From assembly GCA_022496805.1 (NCBI GenBank), contig CM040091.1:19644336-19708335 (forward strand): a DNA stretch of 64,000 nucleotides, given 5' to 3'. Numbering within the stretch: position 1 is the stretch's first letter; each line of letters starts with the position of its first letter. The notes beneath the pieces were generated by a model that ran no database searches, was not told the DNA's origin, and saw nothing but the letters and a program-made list of their open reading frames with translations. The stretch is from Pohlia nutans (taxonomy: Eukaryota > Streptophyta > Bryopsida > Bryales > Mniaceae). Shown in pieces: positions 1-11,709 of this stretch. The position numbers and the translations under genes are program-made.

Positions 1-2
1 AA

Positions 3-227
3 TTCATGGTGTTGAACGCGGACGGCACTGTTGTACCTCCCGACACCGGCGCCGATCCACCGAGTCTGAATGCACCACCTGCGTCTGATTACGTTGGCCC
101 TCCGCCTTCCCCTCCTGCTCCTCCACTAAGTTTAGCTGGCGGCCCTACTCCCAATGCTGCCAGTTCTTCACAAGCAAGGCTTAACTGGATCGTCTTGCTC
201 GTTTGCTACTTGGCAGCCAGGTTCTGA
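3..227 (+). CDS. 3' end of a probable GPI-anchored secreted protein (5' part outside window)
   Basis: The frame is open from the left edge to a TGA at 225-227, so only about the last 74 residues are visible; the ATG at 6 is probably internal. The sequence starts FMVLNADGTVVPPDTG, then a proline/serine/alanine-rich linker (PPPSPPAPPLSL), then a small-residue stretch (NAASSSQ) and a hydrophobic end (LNWIVLLVCYLAARF). A small-residue site followed by a terminal hydrophobic helix is the usual layout of a plant GPI-attachment signal, with the Pro-rich part as a wall-spanning linker. I do not recognise the family from this fragment, so the catalytic or binding role is unknown. The gene is convergent with the SMP-30 gene at 1171-5094. 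Confidence 0.6.
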   Translation, partial: FMVLNADGTVVPPDTGADPPSLNAPPASDYVGPPPSPPAPPLSLAGGPTPNAASSSQARLNWIVLLVCYLAARF

Positions 228-1170
228 TTTCTTCAAAGCATTTTTTAACAATTCTTTTGCGACCTAGATTTCTAGGATTGGTCGTGTTAGCTGTGGTACG
301 AGTAATTCTTAATGGTAACCATTAGTTGCCCCTGGTGAAGAATCTTGGAAGACAGAGTCTGCTTCTTCTGAATTGGAAGGCAATGAAACAAGCTTGACAG
401 CATCAGATCTTCTCTAGACTCGGGTGTGTTTTCGTTTCCTAGCTTATAATCGGAATTGTAGTGAAGATGAGATGCGTAATGGTGTAGAGTGGAGCCTTCA
501 GGAAGCTCTTAGGTGTGAGTGTCCTGAAGTATGTACCTTCGCTTGAATCACTCCGTTTGCGAAGCATACAGGATGCTGGTTCTTGTGATGTCCAATACAA
601 GTGATTCCCCAGGCTTCTCTGCCAACAGTTTCGTGCTTTTTGAATGGATGGATGAAACATTGATTGAGTAGAGATAGGTAGGTTGCAATCTATATGTTGA
701 TTGATTACATTGAAAATGGATGTCCAGCCAAAGCATGCAAACGGAAGGAATATCATGCAGACCGTTTACTATCACAAACCCTAGGGAATGGACTAACCTA
801 GTTCAGAACTCTCTTCTTCCACTGTAATATAACTAGAAGTTGCACACTAGTGTGAACAGGGTTCTTCAAGAACTTCTTTGATGTTATTTTTTGTATGTGC
901 ATAGGCTGTGACAATGATGTGGTCTGGGTTTACTTTCCTCTGCCTGCAGAATCGTATTTCTCTGCAAGAGTATGTGGGGAAACATCATCTAAAACATATT
1001 TTGGCATTAAAATCTCAAACTTGATATGATTGATGATATCATAGTATGGGACAAATGTCCTTTATTGACTTACCTAGCTCAAGTACCAACTGTGGAGTTA
1101 CACAGTCCCTTGGGATTTTTCTTGAACTTCTTTCTGAAATGAACTGTGTTTATTCAGACACACCTGCTTG
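228..1170. other. convergent 3' flank, no gene seen
   Basis: This AT-rich stretch lies between the stop of the GPI-anchor gene and the stop of the SMP-30 gene. It should hold the 3'UTRs of both. Short open frames on the minus strand at 439-775 overlap each other in different frames and show no domain. Confidence 0.5.
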
Positions 1171-4100
1171 TTACAATGTGAAGGCCTGTGAAAAAGAATG
1201 ACCCTTCAAGCCTGGAACGTGAACCCGGAACAAGCCCCCTCGGTAAGGCGAAGTCCCTCCCTTCCTCTCTTCCCCTGCCACACACTAGTAATTAAAATCT
1301 GAAGGAAAAAAGATTAAAATAGTAACCTTCTTAGGAAGCATTTCTATCTAGCCTCCTAACTACTCTGGAATTCTGTGACCAAAATTGCGTATGTGTGGAA
1401 AAATGAACCACCTGTATGCTATGAGTGAGATATGACCATCTTTTCAAAATTCATTTAAATTACATTTAAGCTGCCATGTAAATCTTCTTTAATTGTTCCA
1501 AGGAGCTGAATGACACCGGTTCTAGAAAACATGACACATACCTCCTGCTGCAGATGTCACATAAAGTTCACTCAAATCCCTACCTGTCAATTCAACACAC
1601 TTGCAATATGAAGTCTCACGCTTGCAGTCTCAGCATCATACATCACAATTCTGGAAGGCTATTGACACATTATTGTAACAACAAGCATTGCTAGTATATG
1701 TCATCGTTCAGGCATCATTTCTGTACCAAAAATACTCAATTGACATCGAATATTGTTGTTTTTATAGACTTTGAGATGTACAGATATCATTGAATGAAGA
1801 AGGGTGAAAATAACATTACTGAAAATCCACCCAAGGATCTATTCAAGAAAACCTAGACGCATCAAACATCAAACACTAACTTGAATTGGCAGTGTTTAAC
1901 GCGGCTAGGTTTTCTAGAAGGGGAGCTTTTTCTTCTACTACATTTGTCCATGCAATCACTGTGAGCCAAAGTAAATCTAATAAGGTTTTTAATTTTTAGC
2001 TAGAAGATTGAATTAAAGGTATCTTTTCAACATCAAAATGTATTAGTATGATTTCGAGTATGATTTAGTCCTTGGTACAGATAAAATAAATCTTACAAGC
2101 AAAAAGTTACGATGTAAATTTGAGGGTAGCCCACAGTAATTGCAGGGAAAAGAGTAGTAGAAGGAGAGCCAATCTAGCTAGAACCTGGCCTGCACTCACA
2201 TGAAATTAGAGTTTCAGCAAACAAAGAGAAATGTATGAATGAATACCTCCGAAGACCACGCTGGTAGTACACAGAGCCGGTATTTCAACTGACATGAGTT
2301 CAGTCTGAGTTTCCGGGTCAATTTGCACTAAACAACTGCCCCCAAACACCGCCACCCACAGTTTGCCACTCGCATCGACAGTCATCCCGTCTGGAAGTCC
2401 TGCAAGCACAAAGGATTCATGGTTTTGAAATGACCTATTTTATTGATCCTATTGTGAAAAGTATCATTTCAGATGGGGCTAAAGTTTATATCACCAGAAT
2501 CAGTGAAGAACGTTGCATATGTTGTTCAAAAAGTAAATAAAATTGCACAAAAGAAAGCCTCAATATGACCAAATCAAAATGGCTTAAAAAACATGAGACT
2601 AGCAAACTCCTCTCTGAGTTCTAGTACCTCGAGTTTTAGGAATGTGGAAGACGCGCCTCCGGTTGCTGATCGAACCATCACTTGCATCGAAATCGAAGAC
2701 GCTTACTTCCTGCAATTGTGAAATGAAAGACATAGCATTCAGTAGCTAGTGCTACCTCTGCCTTGCCCCTAAGGAGAATGAGAGACATATTCCTCATCAT
2801 CACCCATGGCCCATTAGTACCTACTCGTGTTTTCAGACAAATGGAACTTAGATGACTGGCATGTGTGCATGGTAGCAACGATATAGGTGGAGAACCCAAG
2901 TGTTGTATATTCATTGATAGAGAAGCAAACTTGAAAATTAGCCCAATTATCTCCTAACAGAAAGCCACACTTACAGTCCTAGTACTCTCTGTCTACATAC
3001 TTAGAATATGCACATACCAACTAAACTATTACTTTGGTGTTTTAACTAACTTGGAGTCATAGACTCTTGATCTAACTTGGAGAACCCATGTGTTGTATAT
3101 TCATTGATAGAGAAGCAAACTTGGAAATTAGTCCAATTATCTCCTAACAGAAAGCCACACTTATAGTCCTAGTATTGTCTGTCTACATATTAACATTAGA
3201 AAGCCACACTTATAGTCCTAGTTTTTAACATTAGAAAGCCACACTTATAATCCTAGTATTGTCTATCTACATACTAACATTAGAATATGCACAGACTGAC
3301 TAGACTATTACTTTGGTGTTTTAACTAACTTGGAGTCATAGACTCTTGGTCTAACTTGAAGAACCCATGTATTGTATATTCATTGATAGAGAAGCAAACT
3401 TGGAAAGTAATCCAATTATCTCTTAATAGAAAGCCACACTTATAGTCATAGTATTGTCTGTCTACATACTTAGAATATGCACAGACTAACTAGATTATTA
3501 TTTCAGTGTTCTAACTAACTTGGAGTCATAGACTCTTGGACTATCAGTTCTAACTTAATTACCATGTGAGTAACTTAGGCATAGACTCTTGTGAATGTTA
3601 TGGAAAACGAATAGCGCTTACAGTGAATTGGTTGAAACAATTCAGCTATGGACAAAAAAGAATGGCGAATCTCATACCGGTTGCAAAGAATCGATGTAGT
3701 ACATGTGGTCGCCATACCAATCGGTTCCGTTGGAGATTGCAACAGGGCTAACCTTCTCCACGAGATCATATTCGGAAGCCGCGCGTTGCAAGCTATAGAA
3801 GCGGCCAGCTTTAGTGTTTGTCATAGGGTCCATGGCCATGGAGCCGCACCATAGCCGGCCTTGCATGTCCACCTTCCCATCGTTGAACCGGATCTTAATC
3901 GCCGGATCGATGTGCGAGTCGGGGATCGTGGCTACGGCGCCGCTTTTGCAATCGTCGCCGTAAAAATTCACGGGCACCACGGATGTCTGCAATTGAAACG
4001 GAACATGTTCACATATCATAATGCTGACAAAGGATTCATGGTTTTAAAATGACAAATTCAATTAACCCTTAAAGGACATATGCTTTCCCGATTCCACACC

Positions 4101-5094
4101 CAAAATCTCTTTTAAACTCCATTTTAAGCATGATTCTCTTTCTAATTTGCTTTGGTTCTATTCTAAAGAAGTATAGATTCCTCAAAGGTGCCCAGTTTGG
4201 CATTTTAAAAACCCCATTTGGTGCAACATAGTAGAAGTTATGAACAAGATTCTCTCAAAATACTATCAAGTCTGTGGGGCTTGCATTGTCCTTTAAGGGT
4301 TAATCATATTGTGAAAAATACAATTCAAGTGAGACCAAATTTTATATCACCAGAAACATTGCATGTGTTGGTCAAACAACAAATAAATTTGAACAGAAAG
4401 AATTCCACATATGACCTCCTCAAAAGTGCTAAAACAAACATGAGGTCCAATTTGGGCTTCTTGGTTCTTTAGGCCCAATTTGGGCTTCTTGGTCTTTTGG
4501 GGGGTTAAAACAGGTATCTAACGCCCTGGTAACAACAGATGATGTAATTCATGATTGATTTCAAATTGAGATCTGAACGAAATGTTTTCAGTGATGTGTA
4601 CTCAAAATTCTCTTCTAACGAGATGTAATATACTGCTACCGCAAACTATTGACATCACAGCAAGAAATTGAAGATGCATGGAATGAGTAATTCGTTTTTT
4701 AGGCTCATTTCGGGGTCAAATCTTGTGAGTGAGAGCTTGATGAAAAGCTACGGACGATGCGGTTCTAACAAGCCAATTGAAGCGCGCAGTTTAGGGTTTC
4801 AAATGAAGTTAGCAGTTCGGGACAACAAGCAAGCAAATGCGACGGAGGAGTGGAAAGGACCTCGAGGCAAGCGAGCAAGTCGTAGTTTGCCAGGGCGGGC
4901 GAAGCGCACGGAACAACATTCCCGACCATTCTGCCGTTGGTCGAAACAGCACGGACATGGCGATTCGCAACCGTGTCGAAGTCGTGAATCGTGCACCCCT
5001 CGATGTCCACGAAGAGAAGACGGCCGTTGGCGTACGACACCGGGCTCTCTCCCGTGATGCAGCGGCTGTCCATCGCCAGCTCCACCTTCGCCAT
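1171..5094 (-). CDS. SMP-30/regucalcin/gluconolactonase-like protein, six exons
   Basis: Exons on the minus strand: 5094-4861, 3986-3678, 2709-2628, 2399-2247, 1583-1542 and 1274-1171, all with GT-AG junctions and matching phases. They give 307 residues, close to the roughly 300 of animal regucalcin. The family is a six-bladed beta-propeller metal-dependent lactonase; gluconolactonase activity is inferred from homology. Visible family residues are Glu16 in GESPV, Arg111 and Asn113 in RFNDGK, Asn164 in ISNGTDW and Asp212 in LPDGM, matching the metal and substrate ligands of regucalcin. The end carries ELYVTSA (from the 42-bp exon 5) and GGLFRVHVPGLKG (exon 6), equivalent to the family C-terminus. 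The start ATG opens MAKVELAMDSRCITGESPV, as expected. No signal peptide is obvious, so it is probably cytosolic. Introns carry repeats and a TTAA element. Confidence 0.88.
2411..2600. repeat. dispersed repeat copy in an SMP-30 intron
   Basis: Starts AAAGGATTCATGGTTTTGAAA and continues through TTTATATCACCAGAATCAGTG. Related copies lie at 4033-4460 (interrupted by a TTAA element), 23215-23370, and inverted at about 55800-55941, inside another TTAA element. This suggests it is an old body of that element class. Confidence 0.6.
2890..3560. repeat. three tandem units in an SMP-30 intron
   Basis: Units begin at about 2890, 3080 and 3360 with GAACCCATGTGTTGTATATTC and run through AGAAAGCCACACTTATAGTCC and TAACTTGGAGTCATAGACTC. 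The second unit is longer because a short internal piece around AGAAAGCCACACTTATA is repeated again. A diverged copy lies at 50860-51070. Confidence 0.75.
4062..4303. mobile_element. TTAA-flanked MITE (piggyBac-like signature) in SMP-30 intron 1
   Basis: TTAA lies on both sides (4062-4065 and 4300-4303). The 234-bp body begins CCCTTAAAGGACA and ends with its reverse complement TGTCCTTTAAGGG. The related repeat at 2411-2600 is uninterrupted at this point and so acts as an empty site. Confidence 0.75.
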
Positions 5095-5136
5095 CGATCT
5101 TTCTAGCTCCTCCGAAAACCCAACAAGCGGCTAGAC

Positions 5137-5308
5137 GATCAACAATCCAAGCACAATTCTATTCTCGAAGTGAAAAATGAAGGACAGTAGAATTGCTGCA
5201 TGGAGAAGAAAACGTTTGCCCAGATCAACAATCCAAGCGCAATTCTATTCTCGAAGTGAAAAATGAAGGACAGTAGAATTGCTGCATGGAGAAGAAACCT
5301 TTGCCGAT
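5137..5308. repeat. 86-bp direct duplication upstream of the SMP-30 start
   Basis: Two nearly identical 86-bp units (5137-5222, 5223-5308) both begin GATCAACAATCCAAGC and both contain GAAGGACAGTAGAATTGCTG. They lie 43 bp and further upstream of the SMP-30 ATG, in its 5'UTR or core promoter. Confidence 0.85.
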
Positions 5309-5906
5309 GTAGACAGCCAAATTTCCACGTCATATGTTTGTATGCCCACGTCATTTTCCATCAATCAAAATATGACACGTGTCATTATTTTTAATTGCTT
5401 TAATAACTAATTATCTGAGGGCACTGACATGGATCTGTTACAGGTGGGCCGTAATGAACATGATGAGAATGTGACTTCAGTTTCCAGGGGGACATTTTTC
5501 ATGATGAGCGGAAGTTAGACTGCCATGGGAAATGGTGGGGCCCAGAATGACAAGAGGGGTGTCTTTTGTTTTTTTATTTTGGAGATGTTCGGTTGTCTTT
5601 TTCTTTGGCAGTTTAGAATTTGAAATTGAAATTCTGTACCTCCAATTATTGGCAGAGCATAATATTCTTTAGCTACTACTGAGCACAGCTTTTTACTTGT
5701 GCAGAGAATCAGCATATGATCATGGAATTAGCGATTGTGGAACATTAAGGAACTAACTTATTATAAAAGAGAAGTTTGTTGAGTTGCCAAACCATCATGA
5801 AATGGAGATGGCTTTTATTCTTTGAGAGATTACAATTTCTACAATGATTTTGGCTTGCGATATTGATTTTAGATGATGAACGTTGGGGCTCCTAAGGATG
5901 TTATGA
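5309..5906. other. no gene seen; upstream flank of SMP-30
   Basis: AT-rich, short chance frames only. It contains likely promoter sequence for the minus-strand gene, but I cannot assign a specific element. Confidence 0.4.
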
Positions 5907-7799
5907 CATCAGGAATTTCGGACCCCACTGATTCCGCACGATTTCAGTGCGATTTCCGATATTTCAAGGGTTCGTACAGTTTTCGCACTGATTCCGCATC
6001 GTTGCGTCATTCATCGCAACTACACTGATATGACACGATGTTCGTACAAGCGGATATAGTACTGATTCGACACGATTGATACATCTATAGAAAACGTATG
6101 AATTCAGCACTCTTTATAGACGTCAAATGTTGTGTTTTAATCGTCTTTAAAACTACACTGATTCAGTGCGTTTTTCGTGCGACATCATCTTTTCCATATC
6201 TAGATTTTATTTTCTTTCTATATCTAAATTTGATCGAAATAATATTTTTAAAATAATATAAAATAATATATTAAAATAATAATTTTCCTCGCTACTCACT
6301 TTAACTACACGGAAATTGCCCGAACACACGGTGGGGCCCACCATGGCTTCCCAAGCTCTATCACCGACGGCGGGATTTGAACTCACAACCTCCCGGTTGT
6401 CAACCAAGCTCCAAACCACCAAATCACCACAAACTCTCGATGGAAAGAATAGAACTTTTTTGGTAATTATAAAAGATTAAAACCATTGGCAATTTTTTGC
6501 CATGTGTATATAATTCTTTTTTCAATTTTTTTTTGCACTACAACATGCAGGGCTTTTCCTACATCTACAAAAATTTTCAGAATATTTAGAGGTTTCTTTT
6601 TTTTTTGTCAAAATTGTGATGGCAGATCATGGCTGTGAGCTGTTTTTTTTATTTCAGCGGACTTTGAATGTTTTTGACTATGTGAAAAAAACTTTTTTTC
6701 CAAATTTTTTTTGCACTAGATTATGCAGGGCTTTTTCTATATATAGGATTTTTTTTCATAATTTTATGAATTTTTGAATTTTTTGCCAAAATCGTGATGG
6801 CAGATCATGGCTGTGAGCTATTTTTTTTTTCAGCGGACTTTGAATGTTTTTAACTATGTGACTAAAACTTTTTTCCCAAAATTGTTTTTTGCACTAGATT
6901 ATGCAGGACTTTTTCTATATCTAGGATTATTTTCATAATATTTTGAAATTTCTGATTTTTTGCCAAAATCGTGATGGCAGATCATGGCTGTGAGCTGTTT
7001 TTTTTTCTTTTAGCGGACTTTGAATGTTTTTAACTATGTGAAAAAAACTTTTTTTCCAAATTTTTTTTTGCACTAGATTATGCAGGACTTTTTCTATATC
7101 TAGGATTTTTTTCATAATATTTTGAATTTTTTTATTTTTTGCCAAAATCGTGGTGGTTGTGAGCTATTTTTTTTTTGCTCCTATGATGAAAAGTACAATG
7201 ATAACCAATAATACCAAATTTGAATTCTAAAAATATAAAATGTTATTTCTTTGAACTTTTAATGTGTATTGCTTCTAAACTCTATAAATGTAGATCTAAA
7301 AATGTTTTGGGAAATTAAACCGTAAGTATAATTTAAAGAAGATTCTTGGAATATTCCAATATATTCCAAAATAATATAAAATATTTTGAAAGATTCCAAA
7401 AATTTCCAAAAAATAAATTAAAATATTGTACACGGATGTTGTACGAAAATAATTTGCATTATAATAGATATTGAAATCGCACGAATATAGTAAATGGCAT
7501 TAATATCATACGTATACGATACTGAATCCGCATTAACTAAAACCACATGTTATTTGTGTCTTATTAGCCATGTAATGTAGATACATGATTAACGCACGGA
7601 TTCCGTTAAGCACAACTTTCGTGCGGAAACAACACTTTTGTGATAATCATTGAAAAGACACTGCATCGACATCTTAATAATGCATGTCACTTCCGTACGA
7701 TAACAACACTTCTAAATGCTCGTATGACGTGCGGAATCAGTGTTTAACGATAAACGCACTGAAATCGTGCAAATTCAGTGGGGTCTGAAATTCCTGATG
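5907..7799. mobile_element. TIR transposon family copy A, non-autonomous
   Basis: Begins CATCAGGAATTTCGGACCCC and ends with the reverse complement of nearly the same sequence. The inverted repeats extend about 45 bp, through CACTGATTC and GCACGATTTCAGTGCG. The 1893-bp body has no transposase frame. It carries a tRNA-like module (6361-6428, minus strand), then about four units of roughly 180 bp anchored by GCACTAGATTATGCAGGACTT at about 6533, 6713, 6892 and 7069, then an AT-rich right part. Copies B (7981-9552), C (7900-11709 outer) and D (42921-44469) share this order. No clear target duplication is seen for this copy. Confidence 0.85.
6361..6428 (-). repeat. tRNA-like (SINE-head-like) module inside copy A
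   Basis: On the minus strand GGTGGTTTGGAGCTTGG resembles a pol III A box, and GTGAGTTCAAATCCC, about 35 bp on, resembles a B box and T-arm. The spacing is typical of plant tRNA-derived SINE heads. It is not a functional tRNA: I cannot fold an acceptor stem. Confidence 0.55.
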
Positions 7800-7899
7800 T
7801 TTGTCCTTCTTTATTGTTAATTCTAACGTTTAACAATATGGGGCAGTACGAAAATGTTAACGTATGCAAATTTGTAGGTGTAAATTGAGGGTTGACTGT
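7800..7899. other. remnant of host sequence, 5' flank of the duplicated SNAPIN-like segment
   Basis: Contains TTTGTCCTTCTTTATTGTTAA, CAGTACGAAAATGTTAACG and GAGGGTTGACTGT. The same blocks occur at 14370-14396 plus 15306-15411, so this 100-bp island is the start of duplicate copy 1. It is separated from its continuation at 11710 by nested transposons. Confidence 0.75.
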
Positions 7900-7980
7900 T
7901 ATCAGGAATTTCGGACCCCACTGATTCCGCACGATTTCAGTGCGATTTCCGATATTTCAAGGGTTCGTATAGTTTTCGCA

Positions 7981-9552
7981 CATCAGGAATTTCGGACCCC
8001 ACTGATTCTGCACTGATTCAGTGCGATTTCCGATATTTCAAGGGTTCGTACGATTTTCGCACTGATTCCGCATCGTTGCGTCATTCATCGCAACTACACT
8101 GATATGGCACGATGTTCGTACAAGCGGATATAGTACTGATTCGACACGATTGATACATCCATTGAAAACGTATGAATTCAGCACTCTTTATAGTCGTCAA
8201 ATGTCGTGTTTTAATCGTCTTTAAAACTACACTGATTCAGTGCGTTTTTCGTGCGAAATCATCTTTTCCATATCTAGATTTTCTTTTCTTTTTATATCTA
8301 AATTTGATCAAAATAGTATTATTAAAAAATATAAAATAAAATAAAATATTAAAAAATATAAAATAATTACTTTCCTCGCTACCCACTTCAACTACACGAA
8401 AATTGCCCACACATGCGGTGGGGCCCACCATAGCTTCCCAAGCTCTATCGCCAACGGTGGGATTTGAACTCTCAACCTCCCGGTTGCTACTCAAGTACCA
8501 AACCACCAAACCACCTCAAACCCTTCATGCGTAGAATAGAACTCCAGTGGTAATTATCAAACTTTTATTTTCAGCGGACTTTGAATGTTTTTAACTATGT
8601 GAAAAAAACTTTTTTTCCAAATTTTATTTTTGCACTAGATTATGTAGGACTTTTTCTATATCTAGGATTTTTTTCATAATATTTTGAATTTTTTAAATTT
8701 TTGCCAAAATCGTGATGGCAGATCATGGCTGTGAGCTGTTTTTTTTATTCAGCGGACTTTGAATGTTTTTAACTATGTGAAAAAAACTTTTTTTTCAATT
8801 TTTTTTTTGCACTAGATTATGCAGGACGTTTTCTATATCTAGGATTTTTTTCATAATATTTTGAATTTATTTATTTTTTGCCAAAATCGTGGTGGTTGTG
8901 AGCTATTTTTTTTTGCTCCTATGATGAAAAGTACAATGATAACTGAACCAATAATTCCAAATTTGAATTCTAAAAATATAAAATGTTATTTCTTTGAAAT
9001 TTTAATGTGTATTGCTTCTAAACTCTATAAATGAAGATCTAAAAATGTTTTGGGAAATTAAACCGGAAGTATAATTTAAAGAAGATTCTTGGAATATTCC
9101 AAAACATTCCAAAATAATATAAAATATTTTGAAAGATTCCAAAAGATTCCAAAAGATTCCAAAAAATATATTAAAATATTGTACAGGGATGTCGTACGAA
9201 AATAATTTGCATTATAATAGATACTGAAATCGCACGAATATAATAAATGGCATTAATATGATACGTATACGATACTGAATTCGCATTAACTAAAACCGCA
9301 TGTTATCCGTGTCTTATCAGCCATGTGATGTAAATACACGATTAACGCACGGATTCCGTCAAGCACGACTTTCGTGCGGAAACAACACTTTTTTGATAAT
9401 CATTGAAAAGACACTGCATCGACACTCTAATAATGCATGTCACTTCCGTACCGTAACGACACTTCTAAATACACGTATGACGTGCGGAATCAGTGTTTAA
9501 CGATAAACGCACTGAATCAGTGCAGAATCAGTGGGGTCGGAAATTCCTGATG
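7981..9552. mobile_element. TIR transposon family copy B, nested in copy C
   Basis: Complete copy of 1572 bp from CATCAGGAATTTCGG to its inverted partner CCTGATG at 9552, with CA flanking both ends (7979-7980 and 9553-9554). It contains a tRNA-like module (8450-8515) and about two 180-bp internal units, fewer than copy A. Confidence 0.85.
8450..8515 (-). repeat. tRNA-like module inside copy B
   Basis: Minus strand: GGTGGTTTGGTACTTGAG as A-box-like and GAGAGTTCAAATCCC as B-box-like sequence, same place and orientation as in copy A. Confidence 0.5.
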
Positions 9553-9939
9553 CACTTATTCCGCATCGTTGCGTCATTCATCGCAACGACACTGATTTTA
9601 CATCACGTTCGTACAAACGGATATAGTACTGATTCGACACGATTGATACATCTATTGAAAACGTGTGAATTCTACACTCTGTACCGTTGTCAAATGTCGT
9701 GTTTTAATCGTTTTTAAAACTACACTGATTCAGTGCGTTTTTCGTCTTTTCCATATCATCTTTTCCATATCTAGATTTTTTTCTATATATAAATTTGATC
9801 AAAATAATATTATTAAAAAATCTAAAATAAAATAAAATAAAATAAAATATTAAAAAATAAAATTTCTCTCTACCCGCTTCAATTTCACACAATCTGCCCA
9901 AACCCACGGTGGGGCCCGCCACCACTTCCCAAACTCTAT

Positions 9940-10008
9940 CACCACCGGTAGGAATTGAACTCAAGACCTCCCGGTTGCAAATCAAGCTCCAAACCACCAA
10001 ACCACGTC
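9940..10008 (-). repeat. tRNA-like module inside copy C
   Basis: Minus strand: GGTGGTTTGGAGCTTGA and, downstream, CTTGAGTTCAATTCC. It is the most diverged of the four modules but the B-box core GAGTTCAA is kept. Confidence 0.5.
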
Positions 10009-11709
10009 AAACATTACACGCAAAGAGTAAAACTCTTTTAGTAATTATAAAAGAATGAAACCATTGGCAATTTTTTGCCATGTGTATATAATTCTTTTTT
10101 CAAATTTTTTTTGCACTACAACATGTTGGGCTTTTCCTACATCTACAATTTTTTCCAGAATATTTTGATTTTTTTTTTTTGGCCAAAATCGTGATGATAG
10201 ATCATAGCTTTGAGCTGTTTTTTTTTTTTCAGCGGACATTGAATGTTTATAACTATGTGAAAAAAACTTTTGTTCCAAATTTTTTTTGCACTAGATAATG
10301 CAGGACTTTTTCTATATCTAGGATTTTTTTCATAATATGTTGAATTTATTTATTTTTTGCCAAAATCGTGGTGGCTATGAGCTATTTTTTTTTAAGTAGA
10401 CTTTGGATGCTTTTTTGCGATGTAAAAAAAATTCCAATTCTTTTTTGCAGTAGATTATGCAAGCATTTTTCTGTATTTAGAAAAAAAATCATTTTTTTTT
10501 AATTTTGATTTTGTTTTTGTTTTTCCAAAACCTTAAAGGCTCTGAGCTGTTTTTTTATTTTCACTAAATTTTAGATGTTTTTAGCACTGTAAAAAAATCT
10601 TTTTATTCCAAATTTTGTTTGCACTCCACTATACAAGCTTCTTTCTATACCTGGAAAAAAAATTCAATGGTTTGAATGTTGTGGCAAGCAATTGAGTGCT
10701 CATTCAAATTTTATTTTTGAAAAGTTGCTCAAATTGAGTTCAAAGCAAGTCTGTTTATAAACCCAATTTAACTCGCAATGCCTTGAGAGATCATGTTTTG
10801 ATCGATGCCCCCTTTATGAGTTGCCCAAGACTAAAAAACTTAGAAATAAATTAAACTATAATTTTTTTCTAATAGGAAATCAAGTATGCTTTCAAACCCA
10901 ATTTGAATGGTGCCAATCCAAATTAAACTTTGCTTAGAGGAAACTTTCAAAAAAACAACACCTCTACATTGTCCTGTGTTACAAATTTTTCTATTTTGAA
11001 AAAGTAATGTTGTCCTTTTCTATACAATTTTTTTTTGCTCCTATGATGAAAAGTACAATGATGTCCAATAATACCAAATTTGAATTCTAAAAATATAAAA
11101 TGTTATTTCTTTGAAATTTTAATGTGTATTGCTTCTAAACTCTATAAATGTAGATCTAAAAATGTTTTGGGAAATTAAACCGTAAGTATAATTTAAAGAA
11201 TATTTTTGGAATATTCCAAAATATTCCAAAATAATATAAAATATTCTAAAATATTCCAAAAGATCCCAAAATAATAAAAATATTCTAAAAGATTCTGTAA
11301 AAGATTCCAACGATATTCCAAAAAATATTAAAATATTGTACATGGATGTCGTACGAAAATAATTTGCATTTTGATAGATGTTGAAATCGCACGGATATAA
11401 TTAGAGGCGTTCATATGATACATATACGATACTAAATCCGCATTCAAAGCAATTGCATATTATCTGTGTCTTATTAGCTATGTAATGTAGATACACGATT
11501 AACGCACAGATTCCGTCAAGCACGACTTTCGTGCGGAAACAACACTTTTTTGATAATCATTGAAAAGACACTACATCGACATCTTAGTAATGCATGTCAC
11601 TTTCGTACCATAACGACACTTCTAAATGCACGTATGACGTGCGGAATCAGTGTTTAACGATAAACGCATTGAAATCGTGCAGAATCAGTGGGGTCCAAAA
11701 TTCTTGATG

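Larger units (their letters stand above)
7900..11709. mobile_element. TIR transposon family copy C, split by copy B
   Basis: Left part 7900-7980 (terminal repeat and first 80 bp), right part 9553-11709. The interruption at TTTTCGCA / CACTTATTCCG is exactly where copy A reads continuously. The inserted copy B is flanked by CA on both sides. The outer ends sit in GGTTGACTG...TATCGGCG, which is contiguous (GACTGTATCGG) in the paralogous segment at 15400, consistent with insertion at a TA dinucleotide. It has diverged 180-bp units and an extra AT-rich segment (10390-11030) absent from A and B. No transposase frame. Confidence 0.8.

Noticed and set aside
439..775. Two overlapping minus-strand frames of 105 and 75 residues
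   Set aside because: No domain, overlapping in different frames, located in the 3' flank of the GPI-anchor gene.
6207..6422. Recurrent minus-strand frames starting MVVWSLVDNREVVSSNP in each TIR element
   Set aside because: They lie over the tRNA-like module; conservation is that of the repeat DNA, and the frames run into AT-rich sequence with no domain.
6361..6428. Calling the tRNA-like modules tRNA genes
   Set aside because: A- and B-box-like sequences are present but acceptor and anticodon arms do not fold convincingly, and all copies sit inside transposons.
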